Of a stretch of DNA of 20,399 bases, positions 7,190 through 15,041 are shown one piece after another. The stretch's first letter is position 1. The number at the start of each line of letters is the position of its first letter. This stretch comes from an uncultured Lachnospiraceae bacterium. GTDB lineage: Bacteria; Bacillota; Clostridia; Lachnospirales; Lachnospiraceae. The stretch is taken from the NCBI GenBank assembly GCA_910588285.1, contig CAJUQB010000082.1, positions 1-20,399 of the forward strand, read 5' to 3'. The position numbers and the translations under genes are program-made. The notes beneath the pieces are model-generated. The model saw nothing but the letters and a program-made list of their open reading frames with translations, searched no databases and was not told where the DNA came from.

Positions 7190-7369
7190 CTAGATATATT
7201 CAATTTTCATTCTCTTTACTGATGTGTTTACGACCCCAAATATCTGTTCGTCAACGCAGACCGTATATCTGCCATGCTATATGAGTTAATTTTTCAACTC
7301 CACAAGGCTATGCAATAAAATGCTCCGTTCTTGGCTATCCACATACAAATAAATTTTCTTTTCTCTCAT
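7190..7369 (-). pseudogene. Broken small ORF, copy B (60 codons with stop)
   Basis: From ATG 7369 (preceded by GAGAGGATGG) the frame reads MREKKIYLYVDSQERSILLH, then SLVELKN, then TAA where copy A has CAA. A second stop TAG replaces CAG three codons on, and the frame then continues GRYTVCVDEQIFGVVN to KRMKIEYI-stop at 7190. Both lesions are C-to-T changes on the coding strand. A truncated 27-residue peptide could still be made. Confidence 0.6.
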
Positions 7370-7470
7370 AAACACCACCATCCTCTCTTGATTTCACTAT
7401 ACAAAAATATAACGATAACACTTAAAGATGTGAACCAAAGAGAAAATATCCCACCATTTATAAGCTACCA

Positions 7471-9201
7471 TCAAATCATACGAAAATGCTCCAACGCCTC
7501 CCTTATAGCAGCTTCTTTCTCTGGCGGACATTTCGGCTGTCTGGAATTTTCTGATTTTGGCAGATTATAGTTCACTCTCTCAATAATTCCGCATTTCTCT
7601 TTTACCTGTGCGATATATAAACTGCTGACTTTCAATCCACTATGCTCTAACACATAATCCTTGATTTCCTCATAAGTTGCCTTGCTCTCCGCAGCCGTCA
7701 AATCAAGCTCGTCCATCTGAAGTTCCACCTCGATATGTTGGTCTGCATGAAGTTTGGACAATAAACATACCGTCTCCACATGCCCAGTCATCGGAAACAT
7801 ATCCACCGCCTGCCACCCCTTCAGCTCATACCCCTCCCCCCCAAGATACCTAAGATCCCGGGCCAGGGTAGCCGAATCGCAGCTGACATACACAATCCGT
7901 TTCGGCTGCATCTTCACCATAGTCTCCAAACACCGCTCATCACAGCCCTTCCGCGGCGGATCTACCACAATCACATCCGGATGGCGCATTCCGTCCTCCT
8001 GCCGCATCGTCTGCCCAGCCGGTCCTTCCACTCCTTCCTGCCCTTCCACTCCTTCCTGCCTCCCCAGTCCTTCCTGCTCCTCATAAAACCGCGGCAGCAC
8101 CTCCTCAGCCTTCCCCACAAAAAATTCTGCGTTGGTGATTCCGTTCCGCGCAGCATTGCGCTTTGCATCTGCGATGGCCTCCGGAACGATCTCCACACCA
8201 TACACCTGCCTGGCTCTTTGCGCCAGAAACAGGGAGATCGTCCCAATCCCACAATAGAGATCCCACACCGTCTCCCGGCCTGTGAGCCCTGCGTATTCCA
8301 GCGCCTTCCCATACAGCTTCAGGGTCTGGGCCGGATTCACCTGGTAGAAGGACAGCGGCGAAATCTGATATTGAATCTCCCCAATCGTATCTGTAATATA
8401 TTCCTGCCCCCACAGCAGGATCAGCTCCTGCCCCAGAATTACATTGGTATTCTTCTGGTTCACATTCAGGGAAATGCTGGTCATCCCCTCCACCCTGCGC
8501 AGCTTCTTCACCAGCGCCTCGCTATGGGGCAGCTGCCTGCCGTTCACCACCAGGCAGACCATCAGCTCCCCGGTGGCAAAGCCCTTGCGGATCAGCACAT
8601 GGCGCACCAGTCCGGTTCCATCCTCCTCATGATACGGTTCTATCTGATATTGCTCCATAAATCCAATGATAAGGTCAAGAATCCGCTCATTGCAGTCTGC
8701 CCCCAGGCAGCAGCGGCGGTTGGCAATAATCCTGTGGCTGCGGCTGGCATAAAATCCGGTGACAATCCGGCCGTCCCGATCCCGTCCCACCGGAAACTGG
8801 GCCTTATTCCGGTAGCCGAAGGGCTCGTCCATACCGCAGATGGGCTCCCGGACCGCCTCCAGATGTTCCTCCGAAAAGCCCCCGATCCGCATCAGATTGC
8901 TGCGCACCTTGCGCTCCTTGTATTCCAGCTGCTTCCCATAGTCCATCACCTGAAGCTGGCAGCCGCCGCACTGGCGGTGGAATTCACACCGTGGCTCCAC
9001 ACGCCAGTGGGATGGCTCCGCCACCTCCATCAGGCGACCATAGCCATAGTTTTTCTTCATTTTTATGATTTTCACAAGAACCTTATCGCCAATCACAGCA
9101 TCCTTCACAAAAATCGGAATTCCCTGAGCCTTTCCGATCCCTTCTCCGTCCACTCCCATATCGGTGATTGTAAGCGTCAGCATATCATCCTTTTTAAACA
9201 T
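7471..9201 (-). CDS. rlmD: RlmD/RumA-type 23S rRNA (uracil-5-)-methyltransferase with element-derived C-terminal extension
   Basis: A 576-residue enzyme of the TrmA/RumA family, which transfers methyl from SAM to C5 of a 23S rRNA uracil. It has an N-terminal TRAM domain (1-62), iron-sulfur cysteines C72, C78, C81 and C164/165, FYQVNP (285-290), the SAM site VWDLYCGIGTISLFLA (312-327), VIVVDPPRKGCD (410-421) and the catalytic Cys441 in VYVSCDSATLARDL. Two oddities: a low-complexity insert EGLGRQEGVEGQEGVEG near 377-393, from an 18-bp tandem repeat; and a tail of about 92 residues after HVETVCLLSK (474-483), where family members usually stop. The tail-coding DNA is more AT-rich than the rest. 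The element end appears to have recombined into the 3' end of the gene and supplied a replacement C-terminus. ATG 9201 follows AGGAGA. Confidence 0.92.
   Translation of the reverse strand: MFKKDDMLTLTITDMGVDGEGIGKAQGIPIFVKDAVIGDKVLVKIIKMKKNYGYGRLMEVAEPSHWRVEPRCEFHRQCGGCQLQVMDYGKQLEYKERKVRSNLMRIGGFSEEHLEAVREPICGMDEPFGYRNKAQFPVGRDRDGRIVTGFYASRSHRIIANRRCCLGADCNERILDLIIGFMEQYQIEPYHEEDGTGLVRHVLIRKGFATGELMVCLVVNGRQLPHSEALVKKLRRVEGMTSISLNVNQKNTNVILGQELILLWGQEYITDTIGEIQYQISPLSFYQVNPAQTLKLYGKALEYAGLTGRETVWDLYCGIGTISLFLAQRARQVYGVEIVPEAIADAKRNAARNGITNAEFFVGKAEEVLPRFYEEQEGLGRQEGVEGQEGVEGPAGQTMRQEDGMRHPDVIVVDPPRKGCDERCLETMVKMQPKRIVYVSCDSATLARDLRYLGGEGYELKGWQAVDMFPMTGHVETVCLLSKLHADQHIEVELQMDELDLTAAESKATYEEIKDYVLEHSGLKVSSLYIAQVKEKCGIIERVNYNLPKSENSRQPKCPPEKEAAIREALEHFRMI
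7771..7795. other. Putative attachment-site junction of the mobile element in rlmD
   Basis: The codons for MTGHVETV, the most conserved part of the RumA C-terminus, lie here. On the right the sequence is GC-rich chromosome; on the left come AT-richer sequence, the extension, repeats, cassette and parAB. The rum gene is a known integration target of streptococcal elements such as Phi-m46.1 and ICESp2905. The exact crossover cannot be fixed without the other end, which is outside the window. Confidence 0.5.
8024..8077. repeat. 18-bp tandem repeat inside rlmD, three units
   Basis: Units at 8024-8041 and 8042-8059 are identical (CCTTCCACTCCTTCCTGC); 8060-8077 matches at 14 of 18 positions. The unit length is a multiple of three, so the frame is kept and the protein gains a Gly/Glu/Val-rich loop (repeat EGVEGQ) between the SAM site and the DPPRKG motif. 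Confidence 0.85.
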
Positions 9202-9219
9202 GACATTTCTCCTATAGAA

Positions 9220-9245
9220 AAGGGGCTGTTTTTCAACTGCCCCTT
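9220..9245 (-). terminator. Hairpin between yhaM and rlmD, possible weak terminator or attenuator
   Basis: Arms AAGGGGC and GCCCCTT with an inner GTT/AAC and a GAAA loop; on the minus strand it is followed by TTTTCTATAG. It lies just upstream of the rlmD ribosome binding site, so it may reduce read-through from yhaM into rlmD. The T tract is short. Confidence 0.5.
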
Positions 9246-9276
9246 GTTTCCCAAATGCTTATACAGCCATCCTGCG

Positions 9277-10248
9277 TCAAGGCGTCAGAGACTTATTATA
9301 GGCTGTACTTGTCCTTCTGATATTTGATTCAAATAAGCGGTTATAGCCCAGCCACTGGGTACTTCCTGCCGGAACATTGGCAAATGCCTCCCGCAGCGTC
9401 TCCAGCTTTGCATCCAGGTTGTCGGCAAAGCTTAAGGCCACGGCCTCTGCCAGAGCCGGCTTCTTGGGAGAGCCAAACTCCAGCTCCCCATGGTGGGCCA
9501 GGATACAGTGCTTCAGCTCTGCAGCCAGCTTCTTGGGGAAATCCGGGATCCCGCGGATGGCATCGCTGATCATCTCGGCGCCAATCATGATATGTCCCAG
9601 CAGCTGTCCGTCGTCCGTATAGTCATTCTCCGGAAATGTTGACAGCTCCTCCAGCTTGCCCATATCGTGGAACATGGCTGCCGTCAACAGGAGATCACGC
9701 TCCAGAATCCCATAATTCTCGGCCAGGCAGCTGCAGAGCTTTGTCACTCCCAGGGTATGCTCCAGCAGTCCCCCCACAAATCCATGGTGCACATTTTTGG
9801 CTGCGCTGTGAAACTGAAACCGCTTCACAAAATCAGCATCCTTCACAAAAAAAGCTTCCGCCAGCTGCTTCAAATACGGATTCTTCAAGGATTGGATATA
9901 GCCAAGCAGCTCCTGGTACATCTCTTCCATATTCCTGGTGCTGACAGGAAGATAGTCCGCCGGATCGTACTCCCCCTCCTGGGCCTTGCGCACACGCTTT
10001 ACATTCAGCTGCAGCGCTCCCTGGAAGCTGGTCACATCCCCCACCACATCAATATAATCCAATGCCTCAAACTCACCGATTCCCTGGGAGCTCACATCCC
10101 AGATCTTGGCATCCAGCGTTCCTGTCTTATCCTGCAGCAGCAGCGTCTCATAAGGCTTTCCGTTTTTGGTCATTGCTGACTGCTTGCCCTTGCAGAGATA
10201 AATCCCTCCGATGCGCTCGCCCTCCCGCAGGGTCTCGATATATTTCAT
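9277..10248 (-). CDS. yhaM: YhaM-type 3'-5' exoribonuclease (OB fold + HD domain)
   Basis: A 323-residue protein, close to the usual ~315 of YhaM/CbfI. Residues about 12-88 form an OB fold (IYLCKGKQSAMTKNGKPYE, LLLQDKTGTLDAKIWD). An HD domain follows: GLLEHTLGV (160-168), AAMFHDMGK (190-198), LLGHIMIGAE (216-225), LAHHGELEFGSP (250-261) and LSFADNLDA (272-280). The family degrades RNA and single-stranded DNA from the 3' end and works in mRNA turnover; the metal ligands H164, H194, D195, H219, H252/H253 and D276 are all present. ATG 10248 follows GGGAGG. It lies 74 bp after the HtrA-like gene and upstream of rlmD on the same strand, probably co-transcribed with both. This HD protein is unrelated in detail to the one in the cassette. 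Confidence 0.9.
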   Translation of the reverse strand: MKYIETLREGERIGGIYLCKGKQSAMTKNGKPYETLLLQDKTGTLDAKIWDVSSQGIGEFEALDYIDVVGDVTSFQGALQLNVKRVRKAQEGEYDPADYLPVSTRNMEEMYQELLGYIQSLKNPYLKQLAEAFFVKDADFVKRFQFHSAAKNVHHGFVGGLLEHTLGVTKLCSCLAENYGILERDLLLTAAMFHDMGKLEELSTFPENDYTDDGQLLGHIMIGAEMISDAIRGIPDFPKKLAAELKHCILAHHGELEFGSPKKPALAEAVALSFADNLDAKLETLREAFANVPAGSTQWLGYNRLFESNIRRTSTAYNKSLTP

Positions 10249-10322
10249 GTCTAAATCCTCCCGTCGTCACTTTCTTATGTCTCACAGCTATATCGTCTAT
10301 TCTCCATAGCTGCCTTTACTGT

Positions 10323-11732
10323 CTATTTTAATACGCCTACCACAGCCGTACATTCCAGCTCTGTGTAGCCCTCGCCGCTCTGCCGCTGTACCTTCAGCTT
10401 CACGGACTGCTCCGGAGCCAGCGACAGCAGCATCTGGGTGTACTGTTCTATGGTTTGCATTTCCTCTCCGTTCAGCTCTGTGATCACATCCCCCTCCTGA
10501 AGGCCTGCCTCCATAGCCGGGGAGGAAAACTCCGTCTCAACATTTTTCACATAGACCCCCTGTGGAAGGCCATGCTGCTGGGAAATCTCCTCTGTCACCG
10601 TACTGACCTTAATGCCCAGATAAGGGATCGCCTCCCCGTTGCTAAGCTTCTCAATCAGCCCCTTCAGCTCCGAAATGGACAGGGCCGTAATGGTATTCCG
10701 GTCGCCTGGACTGCTGTAATCCTGCAGAATCAGGCCTACCACCTCCCCATTCAGATTGATCAGCGCGCCGCTGCCTCGGCTGCTTCCCATAATATCCGTC
10801 GTAAATACAGTATAATCGCTGTCCCAGGCAGACACCTTATAATCCGACGAGGTAACGGTCCCGGTAAGAATGGAATAATTGGATTCCAGGGGGCTTCCGA
10901 TGGCAATCACCACGGTTCCCTGGCCGACAATCAGCGAATTGCCCAGCTCCACTGCCTCAATCTTATCCAATGTCTCCGGAGAAATATTCTCCTGTTTTAC
11001 GCTGATAATGGCAATCCCTGTATTACCATCGTATTTTTTTACCTCTGCCGGAGCTACGTCATTATTATGAAAGGTGATATTGATGGCCTCCGCATTATTG
11101 ATTACCCGCCTTTCCGTCAGGATCAGCAGCTCCTGGCCGTCATCGCGGATAATGATGCCAGAGCCCTGATTCTCACTCTCATAGGCAGAATCGAACCAGT
11201 CAATGTTGCTGGTCACTCCTGTTACCGTAACCACAGAACGGTTTGCCTGCTTCCCAACAGCATACAGCTTATTCAGAAGCAGCTGATAATCTCTTGCCTC
11301 CAGATCCCGCTCTATAAAAATGGGGGCCGGGGGGACCTCATCATCATCTGGCTCCTCCGCCGCACCGGAACCGTTCCCCTCCTGTGCCGGATTGTTGATC
11401 CCCTCCTCCGGGGTGTTGGGATTCTCCTCCCCTGCTCCCCCTTGCTGGCCTTCCTCTCCGCTGCCAGGCTCCCCGTCCCCCTCGGGCAGCTGGTCTCTGG
11501 GTATGGTAACCGGATCCCCCGAAGGCTGCGGCTCCATCAATGTCTCCAGCTTTGGCTTTGCGGCCACAAAGGCAACGCAGGCAGCCAGACCGAACAGAAG
11601 CCCGCTCAAAACCGTCCAGCCTGCCTTTCTGGCCAGACGGCGTTTGTTCACCGGCTTGTCCTTGATGGTCTCTGTGATAAATGCATATTCTTCCTTGTTT
11701 TCCCTCTGTTCCTTCTTCTCCTTCTGGTCCAT
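10323..11732 (-). CDS. Membrane-anchored HtrA-like PDZ protein, predicted inactive protease
   Basis: A 469-residue protein: cytoplasmic basic/acidic N-terminus (1-37), one membrane segment (GWTVLSGLLFGLAACVAFVAA, 38-58), an acidic Gly/Pro/Glu linker (about 66-136), a trypsin-like HtrA domain (about 155-365) and a C-terminal PDZ domain (about 370-465; GLQEGDVITELNGEEM). By alignment to HtrA motifs, His in LTNNHVI is Arg209 (LTERRVI), Asp in TDLAV is Gly239 (TGIAI) and the Ser of NSGGAL is Gly320 (RGSGAL). All three catalytic residues are therefore missing, although the fold and PDZ domain are kept. A role in binding, sensing or scaffolding at the outer face of the membrane is more likely than proteolysis. 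ATG 11732 is chosen over an in-frame TTG ten codons earlier because AGGAGGGGC precedes it. Confidence 0.85.
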   Translation of the reverse strand: MDQKEKKEQRENKEEYAFITETIKDKPVNKRRLARKAGWTVLSGLLFGLAACVAFVAAKPKLETLMEPQPSGDPVTIPRDQLPEGDGEPGSGEEGQQGGAGEENPNTPEEGINNPAQEGNGSGAAEEPDDDEVPPAPIFIERDLEARDYQLLLNKLYAVGKQANRSVVTVTGVTSNIDWFDSAYESENQGSGIIIRDDGQELLILTERRVINNAEAINITFHNNDVAPAEVKKYDGNTGIAIISVKQENISPETLDKIEAVELGNSLIVGQGTVVIAIGSPLESNYSILTGTVTSSDYKVSAWDSDYTVFTTDIMGSSRGSGALINLNGEVVGLILQDYSSPGDRNTITALSISELKGLIEKLSNGEAIPYLGIKVSTVTEEISQQHGLPQGVYVKNVETEFSSPAMEAGLQEGDVITELNGEEMQTIEQYTQMLLSLAPEQSVKLKVQRQSGEGYTELECTAVVGVLK

Positions 11733-11810
11733 ATAGCCCCTCCTGCCTCCTGCTATGACCAATACAGACGCTACTGCTGCAGCCCCGGAAAACAGACTGC
11801 AATTATTTAT

Positions 11811-11839
11811 ATTATACGTTTTTCTGGTCTATGTTGCAA
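11811..11839 (-). promoter_or_regulatory. Promoter of the htrA-like/yhaM/rlmD unit
   Basis: On the minus strand TTGCAA (11834-11839), 17 nt, TATAAT (11811-11816), a perfect -10 box. It lies about 80 bp before ATG 11732. Confidence 0.72.
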
Positions 11840-11862
11840 GATTTTTCTTTTTGGTGTAAACT
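11834..11862 (+). promoter_or_regulatory. Divergent promoter candidate for mutS2
   Basis: The same palindromic TTGCAA (11834-11839) read on the plus strand is followed after 17 nt by TAAACT (11857-11862), 55 bp before the mutS2 ATG. The -10 is weak, so this is tentative. Confidence 0.4.
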
Positions 11863-11917
11863 CTACATATAGATTTTAATTGCAGCATACCAGTACAACG
11901 AATGAGGTTTGAACAAC

Positions 11918-14296
11918 ATGAACGAAAAAGTCCTTCACACATTGGAATATCATAAAATTATATCACTATTGGCCGAGCAGGCCACCAGCGCCTCAGGCAA
12001 GGCGCTCTGCAGCAAGCTGACACCCTCAACGGATCTCCCTGGAATACAGCTGGCCCAGCAGCAGACAGCTGACGCCCTGACCCGGATTTATCAGAGGGGT
12101 TCCCTGTCCTTTTCCGGCAACCATGATCTGGGGCTCTCCATGAAACGGCTGGAAATCGGAGGCTGCTTAAGCATCGAGGAGCTGCTGCGTCTCTGCTCCA
12201 TGCTGGAGGCTGCCAGACGCGTCAAGTCCTATTCCCGCCAGGACCGGGAGGAGAGCCGGCGCGACTCCCTAGACGATCTGTTTGATGCCATCGAACCCCT
12301 GACCCCTTTGCGGGAGGAGATCCGGCGGTGCATTTTATCGGAGGATGAGATTGCCGATGACGCCAGCAGCAATCTGAAGAATATCCGCCGCTCCATGCGC
12401 TCCATCAATGACAAGATCCGGACCCAGATGAACAGCATCCTGAACAGCAGCGACACCCGCGGCCATCTTCAGGACAATGTGATCACCATGCGCAATGGCC
12501 GCTACTGCCTGCCGGTAAAGGCCGAGGCAAAGGGGCAGGTTCCCGGCATGATTCACGACCAGTCCTCTACCGGCTCTACCGTATTCATTGAGCCTATGGC
12601 AGTGGTCAAGCTGAACAATGACTTAAAGGAGCTTATGCTGAAGGAGCAGGAGGAGATTGAGGTTATCCTGGCTGATCTAAGCAGCCTTGCGGCCCAGCAT
12701 ATTCCTGCGGTTCTTGAGAATCACCGCGTCCTGACCCAGCTGGATTTTATTTTTGCCAAGGCCTCTCTGGCCAAACAGTACAATGGCACTGCCCCCCAGT
12801 TCAATACCCAGGGGTACATCCGCATCCGCAAGGGACGCCATCCCCTGCTGGATCCCAGGAAGGTAGTACCCATTGATATCCATTTGGGAGAGGATTTTCA
12901 GCTGCTGATTGTCACTGGCCCCAACACCGGCGGAAAGACCGTTTCCCTGAAGACCGTAGGCCTGTTCACGCTGATGGGCCAGGCTGGCCTCCATATTCCT
13001 GCCAATGACCGCTCACAGCTGGCTGTTTTTGACGACGTATACGCTGATATCGGGGATGAGCAGAGCATTGAGCAGAGCTTAAGCACCTTCTCCTCCCACA
13101 TGACCAATATTATCTCCATCCTGGATCATGTCAGCTACAATTCCCTGGTGCTCTTTGACGAGCTGTGCGCTGGTACAGACCCCACAGAGGGCGCCGCCCT
13201 GGCTATTTCCATCCTGTCACGGCTGCACCAGATGGGCGTCCGCGCCATGGCCACCACCCACTACAGTGAATTGAAGGTTTTTGCCCTGTCCACGCCCGGC
13301 GTGGAAAATGCCTGCTGTGAATTCTCGGTTGAGACCTTAAGCCCCACCTACCGCCTGCTGATCGGCGTTCCCGGCAAGAGCAATGCCTTTGCCATTTCCG
13401 GGAAGCTCGGCCTGCCGGCAGATATCATTGAGGATGCCAGGGGCAGAATTGACGAGCAGGAGGAAAGCTTTGAGGATCTCATCTCTGACCTGGAATCCAG
13501 CCGCGTTACCATTGAGCAGGAAAAGCTGGAGATTGAGCAGTACCGGCGCGAGATCGAGGATCTGAAGAAAAAGCTGGAAGCCAAGCAGGAGCGCATTGAC
13601 AGCCAGCGGGATAAGATTCTCCGCCAGGCCAATGAGGAGGCCAGCGCCATCCTGCGTGAGGCCAAGGAAGTGGCTGATGAGACTATCCGCAATTTTCACA
13701 AGTTCGGCAAGGCCAATATCTCCGCCAGAGAGATGGAGCAGGAGCGGGATAAGCTCCGCAAAAAAATGGAAAAGACCCAAAAGGCTATGACCATGTCCCC
13801 GGATCCGGCAGCAGTCAACCACAAGGTTCCCAAAAAGCTGCGGATCGGCGATTCCGTCAAGGTTCTGAGCATGAATCTTAAGGGAACCGTCCATACGCTG
13901 CCCAATGACAAGGGGGATCTCTATGTACAGATGGGGATTCTGCGCTCCCTTGTCAATATCAAGGACCTGATCCTGCTGGAGGATCCCTCCCCCTTGGGAA
14001 CCAAGAACAAGACCACTGGTGCAGGCAAGCTGAAAATGTCCAAAACCATGACCATTTCCACAGAAATCAATCTGCTGGGCAAGACTACCGACGAGGCAGT
14101 CGCGCTGCTGGATAAATATCTGGATGATGCCTATCTGGCCCACATGCCCTCCGTCCGGGTCGTCCACGGCAAGGGAACCGGTGCACTGCGGAATGCGGTC
14201 CACAACCATTTGAAGCGATTGAAATACGTCAAATCTTACCGTCTGGGCGAATTTGGCGAAGGGGATTCCGGCGTTACCATTGTGGAATTCAAATAG
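11918..14296 (+). CDS. mutS2: MutS2 (RqcU-like) ATPase with Smr nuclease domain
   Basis: A 792-residue protein, close to the ~785 of other MutS2. The order is lever/clamp helices (1-~290), ABC-type ATPase with Walker A GPNTGGKTVSLKTVG, signature region STFSSHMTN and Walker B SLVLFDELCAGTDPTEG, a long charged coiled coil (EQEKLEIEQYRREIEDLKKK), a KOW-like strand region, and a C-terminal Smr domain with HGKGTGALR. MutS2 suppresses recombination in some bacteria and in Bacillus acts on collided ribosomes; no mismatch-recognition domain is present, which separates it from MutS1. An in-frame TTG lies at 11909, but GAGG spacing favours ATG 11918. The two-component genes follow 43 bp later without a terminator and are probably on the same transcript. 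Confidence 0.95.
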   Translation: MNEKVLHTLEYHKIISLLAEQATSASGKALCSKLTPSTDLPGIQLAQQQTADALTRIYQRGSLSFSGNHDLGLSMKRLEIGGCLSIEELLRLCSMLEAARRVKSYSRQDREESRRDSLDDLFDAIEPLTPLREEIRRCILSEDEIADDASSNLKNIRRSMRSINDKIRTQMNSILNSSDTRGHLQDNVITMRNGRYCLPVKAEAKGQVPGMIHDQSSTGSTVFIEPMAVVKLNNDLKELMLKEQEEIEVILADLSSLAAQHIPAVLENHRVLTQLDFIFAKASLAKQYNGTAPQFNTQGYIRIRKGRHPLLDPRKVVPIDIHLGEDFQLLIVTGPNTGGKTVSLKTVGLFTLMGQAGLHIPANDRSQLAVFDDVYADIGDEQSIEQSLSTFSSHMTNIISILDHVSYNSLVLFDELCAGTDPTEGAALAISILSRLHQMGVRAMATTHYSELKVFALSTPGVENACCEFSVETLSPTYRLLIGVPGKSNAFAISGKLGLPADIIEDARGRIDEQEESFEDLISDLESSRVTIEQEKLEIEQYRREIEDLKKKLEAKQERIDSQRDKILRQANEEASAILREAKEVADETIRNFHKFGKANISAREMEQERDKLRKKMEKTQKAMTMSPDPAAVNHKVPKKLRIGDSVKVLSMNLKGTVHTLPNDKGDLYVQMGILRSLVNIKDLILLEDPSPLGTKNKTTGAGKLKMSKTMTISTEINLLGKTTDEAVALLDKYLDDAYLAHMPSVRVVHGKGTGALRNAVHNHLKRLKYVKSYRLGEFGEGDSGVTIVEFK

Positions 14297-14339
14297 CACA
14301 CCACCATTTGAAACGGCTTACAAATAATAGGAGAACACT

Positions 14340-15041
14340 ATGGTTACAAAACAGAAAATATTAATTGTGGATGATGATGTAAATATTGCGGAGCTGATTT
14401 CCCTGTACCTTACCAAGGAATGCTACGACACCCGGATGGTCCATGACGGGGAAGAGGCTCTGAAGGTTTATGAGCAGTACCATCCCAACCTGATCCTTCT
14501 GGATCTGATGCTCCCCGGCATTGACGGCTACCAGGTCTGCCGGGAGATCCGTGCCAAATCCAACCTGCCCATTATTATGCTCTCGGCCAAGGGCGAAATC
14601 TTTGATAAGGTTCTGGGCCTGGAGCTGGGTGCTGACGATTACATTATGAAGCCCTTTGATTCCAAGGAGCTTGTGGCGCGGGTCAAGGCTGTGCTTCGCC
14701 GCTACCAGCCGGCAAAGCCGGAGCCTGCAAACACCAATATCAAATGTGTGGAATATCCGGATCTCATTATCAATCAGACCAATTACTCTGTTATCTATGC
14801 CGGAAAGACCATTGACATGCCCCCCAAGGAGCTGGAGCTTCTCTATTTCCTGGCCTCCTCCCCCAATCAGGTCTTTACCAGGGAACAGCTGCTGGACCAT
14901 ATCTGGGGCTATGAATACATTGGCGACACCCGCACAGTGGATGTCCATGTGAAGCGTCTTCGGGAGAAGATCAAGGATCATGAGACCTGGAGCCTGGCGA
15001 CGGTCTGGGGCATTGGCTACAAATTTGAGGTGAAATCGTGA
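14340..15041 (+). CDS. OmpR/PhoB-family response regulator
   Basis: A 233-residue protein. Receiver domain 1-~120 has the acidic pocket ILIVDDD (7-13), the phospho-acceptor Asp55 in LILLDLMLPG, LSAK (81-84) and Lys104 in IMKPFD. The C-terminal winged helix (about 132-231) ends with VDVHVKRLREKI and the WGIGYKF hairpin typical of the OmpR group. It would bind promoter DNA once phosphorylated by the kinase encoded next. ATG 14340 follows AGGAG. The target regulon cannot be told from the window. Confidence 0.95.
   Translation: MVTKQKILIVDDDVNIAELISLYLTKECYDTRMVHDGEEALKVYEQYHPNLILLDLMLPGIDGYQVCREIRAKSNLPIIMLSAKGEIFDKVLGLELGADDYIMKPFDSKELVARVKAVLRRYQPAKPEPANTNIKCVEYPDLIINQTNYSVIYAGKTIDMPPKELELLYFLASSPNQVFTREQLLDHIWGYEYIGDTRTVDVHVKRLREKIKDHETWSLATVWGIGYKFEVKS

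Larger units (their letters stand above)
7133..7407. repeat. Direct repeat copy B flanking the six-gene cassette
   Basis: Same orientation and content as 1063-1330: terminator hairpin, then sequence encoding the small-ORF C-terminus, then its start codon, with divergence beginning just upstream of the ORF. Long identical runs include GCTTACTCTTAAAA and TAGATATATTCAATTTTCAT. It lies between the rlmD tail and the cassette promoter. No intact gene lies in 7036-7470. Confidence 0.8.

Noticed and set aside
7780..9327. Plus-strand open frame of 515 codons opposite rlmD
   Set aside because: It mirrors the GC-rich rlmD gene, has no ribosome binding site or recognisable motif, and consists of His/Leu/Pro-rich sequence typical of antisense frames.
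10455..11879. Plus-strand open frame opposite the HtrA-like gene
   Set aside because: It covers the whole opposite gene and its promoter and shows no domain or start signal.
13337..14299. Minus-strand open frame opposite the end of mutS2
   Set aside because: mutS2 is unmistakable on the plus strand; the opposite frame is a codon-bias shadow.
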